A program made the position numbers and the translations under genes. The notes beneath the pieces were generated by a model. The model had not been told where the DNA came from. It saw nothing but the letters and a program-made list of their open reading frames with translations, and ran no database searches. Positions 1-7,119 of a stretch of 7,484 nucleotides of DNA are shown here, in pieces. Source of the DNA: Frankiaceae bacterium (GTDB lineage: Bacteria > Actinomycetota > Actinomycetes > JADGOU01); the NCBI GenBank assembly GCA_017882835.1, contig JADGOU010000136.1, positions 1-7,484 of the forward strand, written 5' to 3'. The stretch's first letter is position 1. Each line of letters opens with the position of its first letter.

Positions 1-294
1 GCCGAAGGCGGCTCGAAACGCCAGTCGCTGGTAGCGCATCTCGGCGTCGCTCAGCCGGTTGCGCTCCTTGAGGTCGGCGCCCACGCAGAACGCCTTCTCA
101 CCGGCGGCCGAGAGCACCACCGCCCGCACCGACCGGTCGGCTCCGATCCTGGCGCACACCTGCGCCAGCTCCTCGGCCATCGCCGTCGACAGCGCGTTCA
201 GCGCCTCCGGGCGGTCGAGCACGATCTCGGTCACCGGTCCGTGACCGCGCACCGAGAGGGTGTCGTAGGTAGAAGTCGTGATGTCCAGCGCCAC
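1..294 (-). CDS. Enoyl-CoA hydratase/isomerase (crotonase) family, 5' part only
   Basis: The minus strand from a GTG at 294 is open to the left edge, giving the first 98 residues; the C-terminal part lies outside the window. The N-terminus has the crotonase pattern: a YDTLSV strand (10-15), then VTEIVLDRPEALNAL (21-35), then the oxyanion-hole segment FCVGADLKER (69-78). Family members hydrate enoyl-CoA thioesters or do related isomerase or hydrolase chemistry in the cytoplasm. The GADLKER segment recalls AUH-type methylglutaconyl-CoA hydratases of leucine breakdown, but the catalytic Glu region is missing, so the substrate cannot be set. No ATG or GTG lies in frame for at least 66 nt upstream. 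No Shine-Dalgarno is visible, but a TANNNT box sits 7 nt before the GTG, so a leaderless mRNA is likely. It is divergent from the DUF3099-type gene. Confidence 0.9.
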   Translation of the reverse strand, partial: MALDITTSTYDTLSVRGHGPVTEIVLDRPEALNALSTAMAEELAQVCARIGADRSVRAVVLSAAGEKAFCVGADLKERNRLSDAEMRYQRLAFRAAFG

Positions 295-301
295 GAGTCG
301 G

Positions 302-307
302 AGGCTA
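302..307 (-). promoter_or_regulatory. Candidate -10 box of a leaderless promoter for the crotonase gene
   Basis: On the minus strand TAGCCT ends 7 nt before the GTG at 294. A TANNNT box 6-8 nt ahead of the start codon is the usual layout of actinobacterial leaderless promoters, and it would explain why no ribosome binding site is seen. No convincing -35 element is visible, so this rests on spacing alone. Confidence 0.45.
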
Positions 308-375
308 CTCGGGCGCGATCGGGCGCACAGCAGACGGTACGGCGGTACGTCGGCACGCCCAGCGGGAAGGCTCGA

Positions 376-381
376 AAGGAG
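376..381 (+). promoter_or_regulatory. Ribosome binding site fixing the DUF3099 start
   Basis: AAGGAG with a 4-nt gap to the ATG at 386. It decides the start against the upstream in-frame ATG codons near 278. Confidence 0.7.
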
Positions 382-385
382 TGAC

Positions 386-613
386 ATGCACGATGACACG
401 GCTGGGCGCCGGCGGCGCTACTTCACGCTGATGGGCATCTCGCTGAGCCTGTTCATCCTGGCGGCCACGGTCATCCGACTGGTCTCACCCACGCTCGCGG
501 CCGTCGTCGCGGGCGTGGCCATGGTCATCCCGCCGTTCGCGGCGGTCGTCGCCAACGCGCGCTGGCGACCCGAGGACCAGCCGCCGCCGAGTCCTGACCC
601 CGACGACAAGTAG
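386..613 (+). CDS. DUF3099-type small membrane protein
   Basis: This is a 75-residue protein. ATG 386 is chosen because AAGGAG at 376-381 lies 4 nt upstream; longer in-frame starts (from 278) would reach back into the crotonase coding region. It has a basic N-terminus (RRRRY, 8-12), two hydrophobic segments (about 12-31 and 35-57) joined by a short RLVSP turn, and an acidic, proline-rich tail. The RRYFTLMGISLSLFILA and VIPPFAAVVAN stretches match what I recall of the actinobacterial DUF3099 family, which has no known function. The arginines before the first helix suggest the N-terminus faces the cytoplasm. It converges on the PH-domain gene, with only 3 nt between the two stop codons. Confidence 0.85.
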   Translation: MHDDTAGRRRRYFTLMGISLSLFILAATVIRLVSPTLAAVVAGVAMVIPPFAAVVANARWRPEDQPPPSPDPDDK

Positions 614-616
614 CCG

Positions 617-1120
617 TCAGCCCCGGCGGCGGGCGTCGTCGGCCTCGAGCAGCCGGTAGAGCTCGCGCTGTACCTCCTCGACTTGCGGTACGTCGGTCAG
701 CGTCACCTGACCGCGCTCCCCAGCGGACTCCACCACCAGCGTCCCGCAGTGCAGCAGTCGCTCGAAGACGGTGCTGGAGAACGTCACGTCGTTCACCCGG
801 GACAGCGGGATGTCCCGCCCGCGCCGGGCCAAGATGCCGGTGCGGATCACCACCCGGGAGGTGGTGATGACGAAGTGGGTGGTCAGCCAGCGCAGCCACG
901 GCAGCACCACCAGCGCGCCGAGCAGCGCGCCGGCGATCGCCACGACGGCCAGCCGGCCCAGGCCCTGCTGACGGCCGGCCGGCATCGTGGCGGTGAAGAA
1001 CGAGGCCAGCCCGACTATCAGGAGCAGCCACAGCCCCGGTCCGACGAGCACCTTCCAGTGCGGGTGCAGGTCGAGCGCGACCTCCTCGTCCTCGGCCAGC
1101 AACCGCTGCGGGTAGGCCAC
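617..1120 (-). CDS. Membrane-anchored PH-domain protein (bacterial PH / DUF304 type)
   Basis: This is a 167-residue protein starting at GTG 1120. Two transmembrane segments (about 24-45 and 57-76) form an N-terminal hairpin. A C-terminal bacterial PH-like domain (about 82-160) follows, with the typical THFVITTSRVVIRTGIL, IPLSRVNDVTF and GTLVVESAGE strands and a final amphipathic helix. The length and the MAYPxxLLxxDExVxLxLHPHWK start are usual for the actinobacterial family found next to birA (compare Rv3278c in M. tuberculosis). Its function is unknown; YdbS/YdbT-like relatives are membrane proteins. There is no good ribosome binding site: the vapC stop codon lies just 3 nt before the start, so translation is probably coupled to vapC. 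The context therefore makes it the last gene of the birA-vapB-vapC-PH direction, although it is not expected to act with the toxin. Confidence 0.88.
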   Translation of the reverse strand: MAYPQRLLAEDEEVALDLHPHWKVLVGPGLWLLLIVGLASFFTATMPAGRQQGLGRLAVVAIAGALLGALVVLPWLRWLTTHFVITTSRVVIRTGILARRGRDIPLSRVNDVTFSSTVFERLLHCGTLVVESAGERGQVTLTDVPQVEEVQRELYRLLEADDARRRG

Positions 1121-1123
1121 CGA

Positions 1124-1516
1124 TCACCGCAGCAGCTCGACCTGGCAGCGCAGACCGGATGCCCTCGACAGGCGCCCGTCCGCAGTGACCAGCGGAACGT
1201 CGAGAAACTCGGCTAGAGCGACGTACTGAGCGTCGTACGCGGTGACAGTGTCCCGCAGTTGCCATGCACGGGGCAACAACGGCAAGTGGGCGAAACGCTC
1301 GAGCCGGAGGTCGGCGTAGTCCTGCATGGCAGCCGCGCCTCGCAGTGGCGAGAGGAGGCCGCGCTGGACGTGCCGTCGAATCACGGCCATAACCTCGACG
1401 TCCGCCAGCTCCGGCACATTGACATCGTGGGACAGCAATCGCTCCCGAGCCAATGCGCCTGGGCTGCCTGCGTCCACCAGGGCGGCGGCGATCACCGACG
1501 CATCCGCCACGATCAC
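1124..1516 (-). CDS. vapC: VapC-like PIN-domain toxin (ribonuclease)
   Basis: This is a 130-residue PIN-domain protein, the full family length. The acidic metal-binding set is present: Asp5 in MIVADASVI, Glu41 in PELADVEVMAVIRR, Asp95 in AYDAQYVALAE, and Asp113 in VTADGRL. VapC toxins cut RNA, often tRNA or rRNA, using Mg2+ or Mn2+ and these acids, and are held inactive by the partner antitoxin. The GTG start at 1516 overlaps the vapB stop by 4 nt (GTGA), the classic antitoxin-first coupling. All four acids are kept, so it is probably active. The DNA uses more A/T at third positions than the carboxylase genes, which fits horizontal acquisition. The RNA target cannot be read from sequence. Confidence 0.9.
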   Translation of the reverse strand: MIVADASVIAAALVDAGSPGALARERLLSHDVNVPELADVEVMAVIRRHVQRGLLSPLRGAAAMQDYADLRLERFAHLPLLPRAWQLRDTVTAYDAQYVALAEFLDVPLVTADGRLSRASGLRCQVELLR

Positions 1517-1749
1517 CGGGTGTTCTCGGCCCGGGCGGCCTGCACGGCCTCGACCGACTCTTCGAAGGTGAGTCGTCCACCGCGTCGGGCAGCACGAGCC
1601 AGCACCTCGGCCTTGTCCGGCCGGGCAGCGCTTGCCTGCAACTCTCGCAAGACATATTCGGAGAGGCTCAAACCCCTGGCGGCAGCACGCTCGCGCAACG
1701 CCGCGTGCAGCTCGTCGGGGACATGGCGAACCTGCAGCAACTTGGTCAC
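1513..1749 (-). CDS. vapB: VapB/FitA-like ribbon-helix-helix antitoxin
   Basis: This is a 78-residue protein starting at GTG 1749. Residues 3-9 (KLLQVRH) form the DNA-contacting beta strand; VPDELHAALRERAAARG (10-26) and SLSEYVLRELQ (28-38) are the two helices of a ribbon-helix-helix fold. The tail from about 41 (AARPDKAEVLARAARRGGRL to the end) is the usual toxin-binding region. The pattern is that of FitA-type antitoxins that pair with PIN toxins. It precedes and overlaps vapC by 4 nt. As is general for this family, the pair should bind its own promoter and repress it. An AGGA 7 nt upstream of the GTG can act as ribosome binding site, though TAGGAT in the same place also fits a leaderless -10 box. 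Confidence 0.88.
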   Translation of the reverse strand: MTKLLQVRHVPDELHAALRERAAARGLSLSEYVLRELQASAARPDKAEVLARAARRGGRLTFEESVEAVQAARAENTR

Positions 1750-1755
1750 GCCATC

Positions 1756-1804
1756 ATCCTACATGCGAGCGGCATGCACAGTACATCCTCTAGCAATGCA
1801 GGAT
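1756..1804 (-). promoter_or_regulatory. Likely vapBC promoter/operator region
   Basis: This lies in the gap between the birA stop and the vapB start. It holds an inverted repeat, ATCCT (1785-1789) and AGGAT (1800-1804), with a 10-nt spacer, plus a further ATCCT at 1756-1760. CATGC appears twice, 11 nt apart (1762-1766 and 1773-1777), about one helical turn. Autorepressing ribbon-helix-helix antitoxins bind short repeats placed like this. The -10 could be TAGGAT, just ahead of the GTG; no clear -35 is seen. The assignment rests on position and repeats only. Confidence 0.4.
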
Positions 1805-1808
1805 AGTG

Positions 1809-2654
1809 CTAACCACTCGGCGGCCAGCTGCCCGGCGACGACGCCTGCAGGTGGACGACGTCGCCGAAGGCCCACGACCGGCGTACGCCGTCCGGCTGCT
1901 CCACCACCAGCCGGCCCTCGTCATCCAGGTCCACCGCCACCCCTTCGGTGGCCCGCCCCCCGGACTGCTCTACCCGCACCCGCCGACCCAACGTGGCGCA
2001 GAGCGGCCGGTACGCCGCCAGCAGCGCGGCCGGGTCGCCGCCACCCGCGCGCCAGGCCGTGTAGTCGGCGGCCAGCGTCCGCAGCACGGCCCGCAGCAGC
2101 GGCTCCCGGTCCAGCGCCGGCGAGCCCTCGATCGCCAGCGACGTCGCTGGTCGGTCGGCGGGCAGCTCGGCGACGGTCGTGGTGACGTTGAGCCCCACGC
2201 CGACGACCACGGCACCCTCGACCGACTCGGCCAGGATGCCGGCCGCCTTGCGCTCGCCCGACCCGAGCAGCAAGTCGTTTGGCCACTTCAGCCGCGCCGG
2301 CACCTCCGCGTGCGCCCCGACCGCACGCGCCAACGCCGTACCGGCGAGCAACGGCAGCCACCCCCAGCGGGCCATCGGCACGGCCGGCCCGGGCCGCAGC
2401 AGGACGGAGAAGGTGAGCCCCGCCCGAGGCGGCGACACCCAGGACCGGTCCAACCGGCCGCGGCCCGCGCTCTGCGACTCGGCGACGACGACCAGGCCCT
2501 CCGCGGCGCCGGCCGCTGCCGCCGCAACCGCCACCGCGTTCGTCGACGGCGCGTCCGCGAGGACCCGCACCTCCCGCCAAAGCGACCCCGCACCGGTCAG
2601 CGCGGCCGTCAGCGCCGCCGTACGCAGTGGTGGCCTGCGGAGGTCTTCGTACAC
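1809..2654 (-). CDS. birA: Biotin--[acetyl-CoA-carboxylase] ligase (BirA, no DNA-binding domain)
   Basis: This is a 281-residue protein from GTG 2654. It joins biotin to ATP, forming biotinyl-AMP, and transfers the biotin to the lysine of a carrier protein, here most likely Lys551 of the alpha subunit encoded 2 kb away. Visible motifs are STN (37-39), the nucleotide-binding loop GRGRLDRSW (64-72), KWPNDLLL (123-130), the conserved lysine of ERKAAGILAE (Lys136) and GVGLNV (152-157). A C-terminal SH3-like domain spans about 222-270. There is no N-terminal winged helix, so it is a group I ligase that should not itself repress transcription, unlike E. coli BirA. Longer in-frame starts would cross the divergent accD start; GTG 2654 has TACTGT 6 nt upstream and may be leaderless. 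It is divergent from the beta-subunit gene across 46 bp. Confidence 0.93.
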   Translation of the reverse strand: MYEDLRRPPLRTAALTAALTGAGSLWREVRVLADAPSTNAVAVAAAAAGAAEGLVVVAESQSAGRGRLDRSWVSPPRAGLTFSVLLRPGPAVPMARWGWLPLLAGTALARAVGAHAEVPARLKWPNDLLLGSGERKAAGILAESVEGAVVVGVGLNVTTTVAELPADRPATSLAIEGSPALDREPLLRAVLRTLAADYTAWRAGGGDPAALLAAYRPLCATLGRRVRVEQSGGRATEGVAVDLDDEGRLVVEQPDGVRRSWAFGDVVHLQASSPGSWPPSG

Positions 2655-2659
2655 GTCGA

Positions 2660-2666
2660 TACAGTA
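2660..2666. promoter_or_regulatory. Overlapping divergent -10 elements for birA and accD
   Basis: The plus strand reads TACAGT at 2660-2665, a TANNNT box that would serve accD with a leader of about 30 nt. The minus strand reads TACTGT at 2666-2661, 6 nt before the birA GTG, which suits a leaderless birA mRNA. The two boxes share five base pairs, so the two directions would compete for, or share, one melting site. Neither side has a clear -35. Confidence 0.4.
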
Positions 2667-2690
2667 CGGGCGCCTTACCGGCCTAGGCAG

Positions 2691-2696
2691 AAGGAG
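2691..2696 (+). promoter_or_regulatory. Ribosome binding site of the beta-subunit gene
   Basis: AAGGAG, 4 nt before ATG 2701. It fixes the start; the frame is open far upstream (from 2179), but that part is antisense to birA. Confidence 0.75.
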
Positions 2697-2700
2697 CACC

Positions 2701-4322
<1,622 letters not shown>

Positions 4323-4326
<4 letters not shown>

Positions 4327-4607
4327 GCGACAGCCCCGAGCGCCAGAGCCCGTCGGCGGACGAGCCCGCGCCGGCACCGGCCCGTCCGATGCTGCGGATC
4401 GTGCGCGGCGACCCGTCGCCGGAGGAGCTCGGCGCGCTGGTTGCCGTCCTGGCCGCTCGGTCCGCGGCCGCCCCACCGGCACCAACGGCCCGCGCCGTCC
4501 GGGGCTGGGGTCCCCGAGCCGGCGGCGTGCGATCGCCGCTGGCAGCGGGCCCGGGAGCATGGGCTCGCTCCGCCATGGCCACCACCCGTACCCGGGCGGA
4601 CTGGTAG
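4323..4607 (+). CDS. accE: Acyl-CoA carboxylase epsilon subunit
   Basis: This is a 94-residue protein whose GTG start overlaps the beta-subunit stop (GTGA), so translation is coupled. The only strongly conserved block is MLRIVRGDPSPEELGALVAVLAAR (about 23-46), the signature of the actinobacterial epsilon family. The N-terminus is acidic and proline-rich. The C-terminus has the GPGAWARSA stretch (75-83) usual for these proteins. Epsilon is known to bind alpha and beta and to raise the activity of the complex, and is not catalytic. Gene position directly after beta is the strongest evidence for this fast-evolving protein. Confidence 0.9.
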
Positions 4608-4637
4608 CCATGCCCGAATAGCCGTGCCGAGGTAGCC
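4605..4637 (+). repeat. Short tandem repeat at the epsilon stop (TAGCC every 14 nt)
   Basis: TAGCC occurs at 4605, 4619 and 4633, an exact 14-nt period. The first and second copies continue similarly (ATGCC and GTGCC). The first copy contains the epsilon stop codon. It may be a chance or minor slippage repeat, or a protein-binding site in front of the alpha-subunit gene. Confidence 0.4.
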
Positions 4638-4643
4638 CCGAAA

Positions 4644-4649
4644 TAGACT
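4644..4649 (+). promoter_or_regulatory. Possible -10 box of an internal promoter for the alpha subunit
   Basis: TAGACT in the 73-nt gap between the epsilon and alpha genes, about 31 nt before the alpha start, with a ribosome binding site (AGAGAGG, 4669-4675) between. The gap is large for an otherwise tight operon, and this is its least GC-rich part. No clear -35 is visible. Confidence 0.25.
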
Positions 4650-4680
4650 CGCCCTGCTTCTGCGTCGAAGAGAGGTTCCC

Positions 4681-6441
4681 GTGCGCAAGGTCCTCATCGC
4701 CAACCGCGGCGAGATCGCGGTCCGAGTGGCCCGGGCCTGCAAGGACGCCGGCCTGGCCAGCGTTGCGGTCTACGCCGAGCCGGACCTTGACGCCATGCAT
4801 GTCCAGGTCGCCGACGAGGCGGTCGCGCTCGGCGGCAGCACCCCGGGCGAGAGCTACCTCGACCAGGACAAGCTGCTGGCGGCCGCCCGTACCACCGGCG
4901 CCGACGCGGTGCACCCGGGCTACGGCTTCCTGGCCGAGAACGCGCACTTCGCCCAGGCCGTCATCGATGCCGGCCTGACCTGGATCGGTCCGCCGCCGGC
5001 CGCGATCGACACCCTCGGCGACAAGGTCAAGGCCCGGCACATCGCCATGCGTGCCGGCGCGCCGCTGGTACCGGGCACCAAGGAGCCGGTCTCCGGCGCC
5101 GACGAGGTGGTCACGTTCGCCACCGAGCACGGGCTGCCGGTGGCGATCAAGGCGGCGTACGGCGGCGGCGGCCGTGGCTTGAAAGTCGCCCGGGACATCG
5201 ACGAGATCCCGCACCTCTACGACTCCGCGGTGCGCGAGGCGGTCACCGCTTTCGGCCGCGGCGAGTGCTTCGTCGAGCGCTTCCTGGACCAGCCACGCCA
5301 CGTCGAGACCCAGTGTCTGGCCGACCAGCACGGCAACGTGGTGGTAGTCAGCACCCGCGACTGCTCGCTGCAGCGGCGCCACCAGAAGCTGGTCGAGGAG
5401 GCGCCGGCGCCGTTCCTCACCGCCGACCAGATCAAGGCGATCTACGCCGCGTCCAAGGCCATCCTGACCGAGGCCGGCTACTACGGCGCGGGGACGTGTG
5501 AGTTCCTGGTGGGCAAGGACGGCGTGGTGTCCTTCCTGGAGGTCAACACCCGGCTGCAGGTCGAGCACCCGGTCACCGAAGAGGTCTCCGGCATCGACCT
5601 GGTCCGCCAGCAGTTCCGGATTGCCGCCGGCGAGAAGCTGGACTTCGACGACCCGCCGCTGCGCGGGCACTCGATCGAGTTCCGGATCAACGGGGAGGAC
5701 GCCGGCCGCAACTTCCTGCCCGCCCCCGGCACAGTCACCCGGTGGTTGGCCCCGGCGGGCCCGGGTATCCGGCTGGACTCAGGGTTCGAGCAGGGCGCGG
5801 TCATCGGCCAGAACTTCGACTCGCTGCTGGCCAAGTTGATCGTCACCGGCGCCACCCGGACCGAGGCGATCGAGCGGTCGCGCCGGGCGCTGGATGAGTT
5901 CGTGGTGGAGGGCATGCCCACCGCCATCCCCTTCCACCGCGCGGTGGTGCACGACCCGGCCTTCTACGAAGAGCCGTTCCGGATCCACACCCGCTGGATC
6001 GAGACCGAGTTCAACAACACGATCCCGCCGTACGTCGCCGGTGCCGAGGTGGCCGAACCGGCCGAGCGGGAGCGGGTCGTGGTCGAGGTCGGCGGCCGCC
6101 GGATCGAGGTCACGCTGCCGGCCGGCCTTGGCGTGAGCACCGGCACCGCTGCCGCCGGAGGCGCCTCCGCGGGCAAGACGGCCCCGGTCCGTCGCGGCCG
6201 CGCCAAGGGAGCCGCGCGGATCAGTGGGGACGCGCTCACCAGTCCCATGCAGGGCACGATCGTCAAGGTCGCGGTCGAGGACGGTCAGGTGGTGGCGAAG
6301 GGTGACGTCGTCGTCGTCCTCGAGGCGATGAAGATGGAGCAGCCGCTGGCCGCTCACAAGGACGGCACGGTCACGGCGCTGCAGGCCGAGATCGGTACGT
6401 CGGTGACCAGCGGCGCCGTCATCTGCGAGATCAAGGACTGA
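4681..6441 (+). CDS. accA3: Acyl-CoA carboxylase alpha subunit (biotin carboxylase + BCCP, AccA3 type)
   Basis: This is a 586-residue protein from GTG 4681, with AGAGAGG 5 nt upstream. Order of domains: biotin carboxylase N-domain (1 to about 115; KVLIANRGEIAVRVARA, HPGYGFLAEN 78-87); ATP-grasp with the glycine loop GGGGRG (161-166) and the catalytic stretch EVNTRLQVEHPVTEE (287-301); C-domain (about 330-445; FRINGEDAGRNFLPAPG); an Ala/Gly-rich basic linker (about 480-510); and the biotinyl carrier domain with EAMKM (548-552). Lys551, 35 residues from the C-terminus, is the biotin site. It carboxylates its own biotin using ATP and bicarbonate and serves one or more beta subunits. Length and sequence are close to mycobacterial AccA3. 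All key residues that I can identify are present. BirA, the enzyme needed for its activation, is encoded divergently upstream in the same locus. Confidence 0.96.
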   Translation: MRKVLIANRGEIAVRVARACKDAGLASVAVYAEPDLDAMHVQVADEAVALGGSTPGESYLDQDKLLAAARTTGADAVHPGYGFLAENAHFAQAVIDAGLTWIGPPPAAIDTLGDKVKARHIAMRAGAPLVPGTKEPVSGADEVVTFATEHGLPVAIKAAYGGGGRGLKVARDIDEIPHLYDSAVREAVTAFGRGECFVERFLDQPRHVETQCLADQHGNVVVVSTRDCSLQRRHQKLVEEAPAPFLTADQIKAIYAASKAILTEAGYYGAGTCEFLVGKDGVVSFLEVNTRLQVEHPVTEEVSGIDLVRQQFRIAAGEKLDFDDPPLRGHSIEFRINGEDAGRNFLPAPGTVTRWLAPAGPGIRLDSGFEQGAVIGQNFDSLLAKLIVTGATRTEAIERSRRALDEFVVEGMPTAIPFHRAVVHDPAFYEEPFRIHTRWIETEFNNTIPPYVAGAEVAEPAERERVVVEVGGRRIEVTLPAGLGVSTGTAAAGGASAGKTAPVRRGRAKGAARISGDALTSPMQGTIVKVAVEDGQVVAKGDVVVVLEAMKMEQPLAAHKDGTVTALQAEIGTSVTSGAVICEIKD

Positions 6442-6461
6442 CCGGACCACCCCAGGTCCGG
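6442..6461 (+). terminator. Stem-loop directly after the alpha-subunit stop
   Basis: CCGGACC (6442-6448) and GGTCCGG (6455-6461) form a perfect 7-bp GC-rich stem with a 6-nt loop, starting at the base after the TGA. There is no T-run, so it is at best a weak or actinobacterial-type terminator. It may also act as an mRNA 3'-end stabiliser or partial attenuator before the small downstream gene. Confidence 0.5.
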
Positions 6462-6490
6462 GACGCGCCGCTCGCGTCGACAGTGCTCCC

Positions 6491-6838
6491 GTGACCAGAC
6501 TGCCCGGCGACCCCAGCCTGGCGGGCAAACTGCGCTTCGCGATCGGCCGCCGGTTGCCGGCGGAGAACCGGGATTGGGTCTACCACGAGCTGACCGACGC
6601 GGGCTGGCGGTGGCGCACGATCGGCCGACACCTGATTCTGGTGCTGCCGATCGCACTGGTCTTCGCGCTGCTACCTGGCCCGTCGTACCTGCACTGGATG
6701 ATGCCGACGCTGCTGCTGTTGCCCAGCGTCTTGGTCACCGCGTCGTACGCCGACGACATCCGGGCTTCGCGGCTGCGCCAACACGGTCTGCCGGTCCCCG
6801 ACGACCCCGATCTCGGCCGGCCGCCGGACGCTGCGTAA
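6491..6838 (+). CDS. Small membrane protein resembling DUF5313
   Basis: This is a 115-residue protein from GTG 6491. It has a soluble N-terminus with the LRFAIGRRLPAENRDWVYHELT stretch (14-35), two hydrophobic segments (about 46-62 and 66-85) and a charged tail ending in QHGLPVPDDPD. The order GRRLP, a W-V-H segment, two helices with LLPGP between, then a short basic stretch with HG(L/Y)P resembles the actinobacterial DUF5313 family as I remember it; this is not confirmed. The function is unknown. It lies 49 nt after the alpha-subunit gene on the same strand, with a stem-loop between, and has no clear ribosome binding site. It may be read through from the carboxylase operon. Confidence 0.75.
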   Translation: MTRLPGDPSLAGKLRFAIGRRLPAENRDWVYHELTDAGWRWRTIGRHLILVLPIALVFALLPGPSYLHWMMPTLLLLPSVLVTASYADDIRASRLRQHGLPVPDDPDLGRPPDAA

Positions 6839-7011
6839 CCACGCCGGCGCCGCAACACAGCGGCCTGGCCGCAGGCGGTGCCACGGCGATCGTGGTGCCG
6901 CGAATGTCCGCTCCGGCGGCGGGTCGCGGACGCTGGCTGCACCACGATCGCGGGCCGCGCGGCAACAGCACGCCCAGTCCACCGACTCCATCAGCTGGCG
7001 AGCCGCCTCGG
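6839..7011. other. Non-coding stretch between the DUF5313-like gene and the vapBC remnant
   Basis: Open frames exist here on both strands, but they are compositional: arginine-, alanine- and proline-rich with no recognisable motif. The stretch contains a strong composite inverted repeat (6886-6951). I see no catalytic PIN residues that would be the rest of the broken toxin; downstream minus-strand frames such as the one reading LTEAARQLMES could be toxin debris but match nothing I know. Confidence 0.5.
6886..6951. repeat. 66-nt composite inverted repeat (13-bp outer stem, nested inner stem)
   Basis: GCGATCGTGGTGC (6886-6898) is exactly reverse-complementary to GCACCACGATCGC (6939-6951). Inside it, GTCCGC (6906-6911) pairs with GCGGAC (6926-6931). 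The structure lies downstream of the plus-strand operon and of the minus-strand vapBC remnant, so it could terminate transcription from both sides. It has no T-run, and it could instead be the trace of a small mobile element. Confidence 0.6.
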
Positions 7012-7119
7012 TCAAGCCCCGCCGCGGGTGCAGTGTCCGTGACCCCCGACGCGCCGCAATCGGCAGCGCACCTCGGGGCCGGTCGCGTACACCAGCACCG
7101 TCGGGTCGAGCACGATCAC
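7012..7119 (-). pseudogene. Broken VapC-like PIN toxin (5' remnant)
   Basis: From a GTG at 7119 the frame gives 35 residues and then a TGA. The first 16, MIVLDPTVLVYATGPE, are a typical start of a PIN-domain VapC with the first metal-binding Asp at residue 5. After that the sequence stops looking like a PIN domain, and none of the other acidic motifs can be found in any frame downstream, so the gene is truncated or scrambled by an indel or larger deletion. The GTG overlaps the antitoxin stop by 4 nt (GTGA), exactly as in the intact pair at 1124-1749, which supports its origin as a toxin gene. The full family length is about 130 residues. Confidence 0.7.

Noticed and set aside
1..294. Naming the crotonase as methylglutaconyl-CoA hydratase
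   Set aside because: Only the first 98 residues are present. The GADLKER similarity is shared by several crotonase subfamilies, and the second catalytic region is outside the window.
525..1655. Minus-strand frame of 376 codons over the PH, vapC and vapB genes
   Set aside because: It overlaps three genes with clear motifs in another frame, and its product is a low-complexity Arg/Ala/Gly protein.
2179..2700. N-terminal extension of the beta subunit upstream of ATG 2701
   Set aside because: The extension is antisense to birA and has no family similarity. AAGGAG stands just before ATG 2701, and the protein from there has the normal length.
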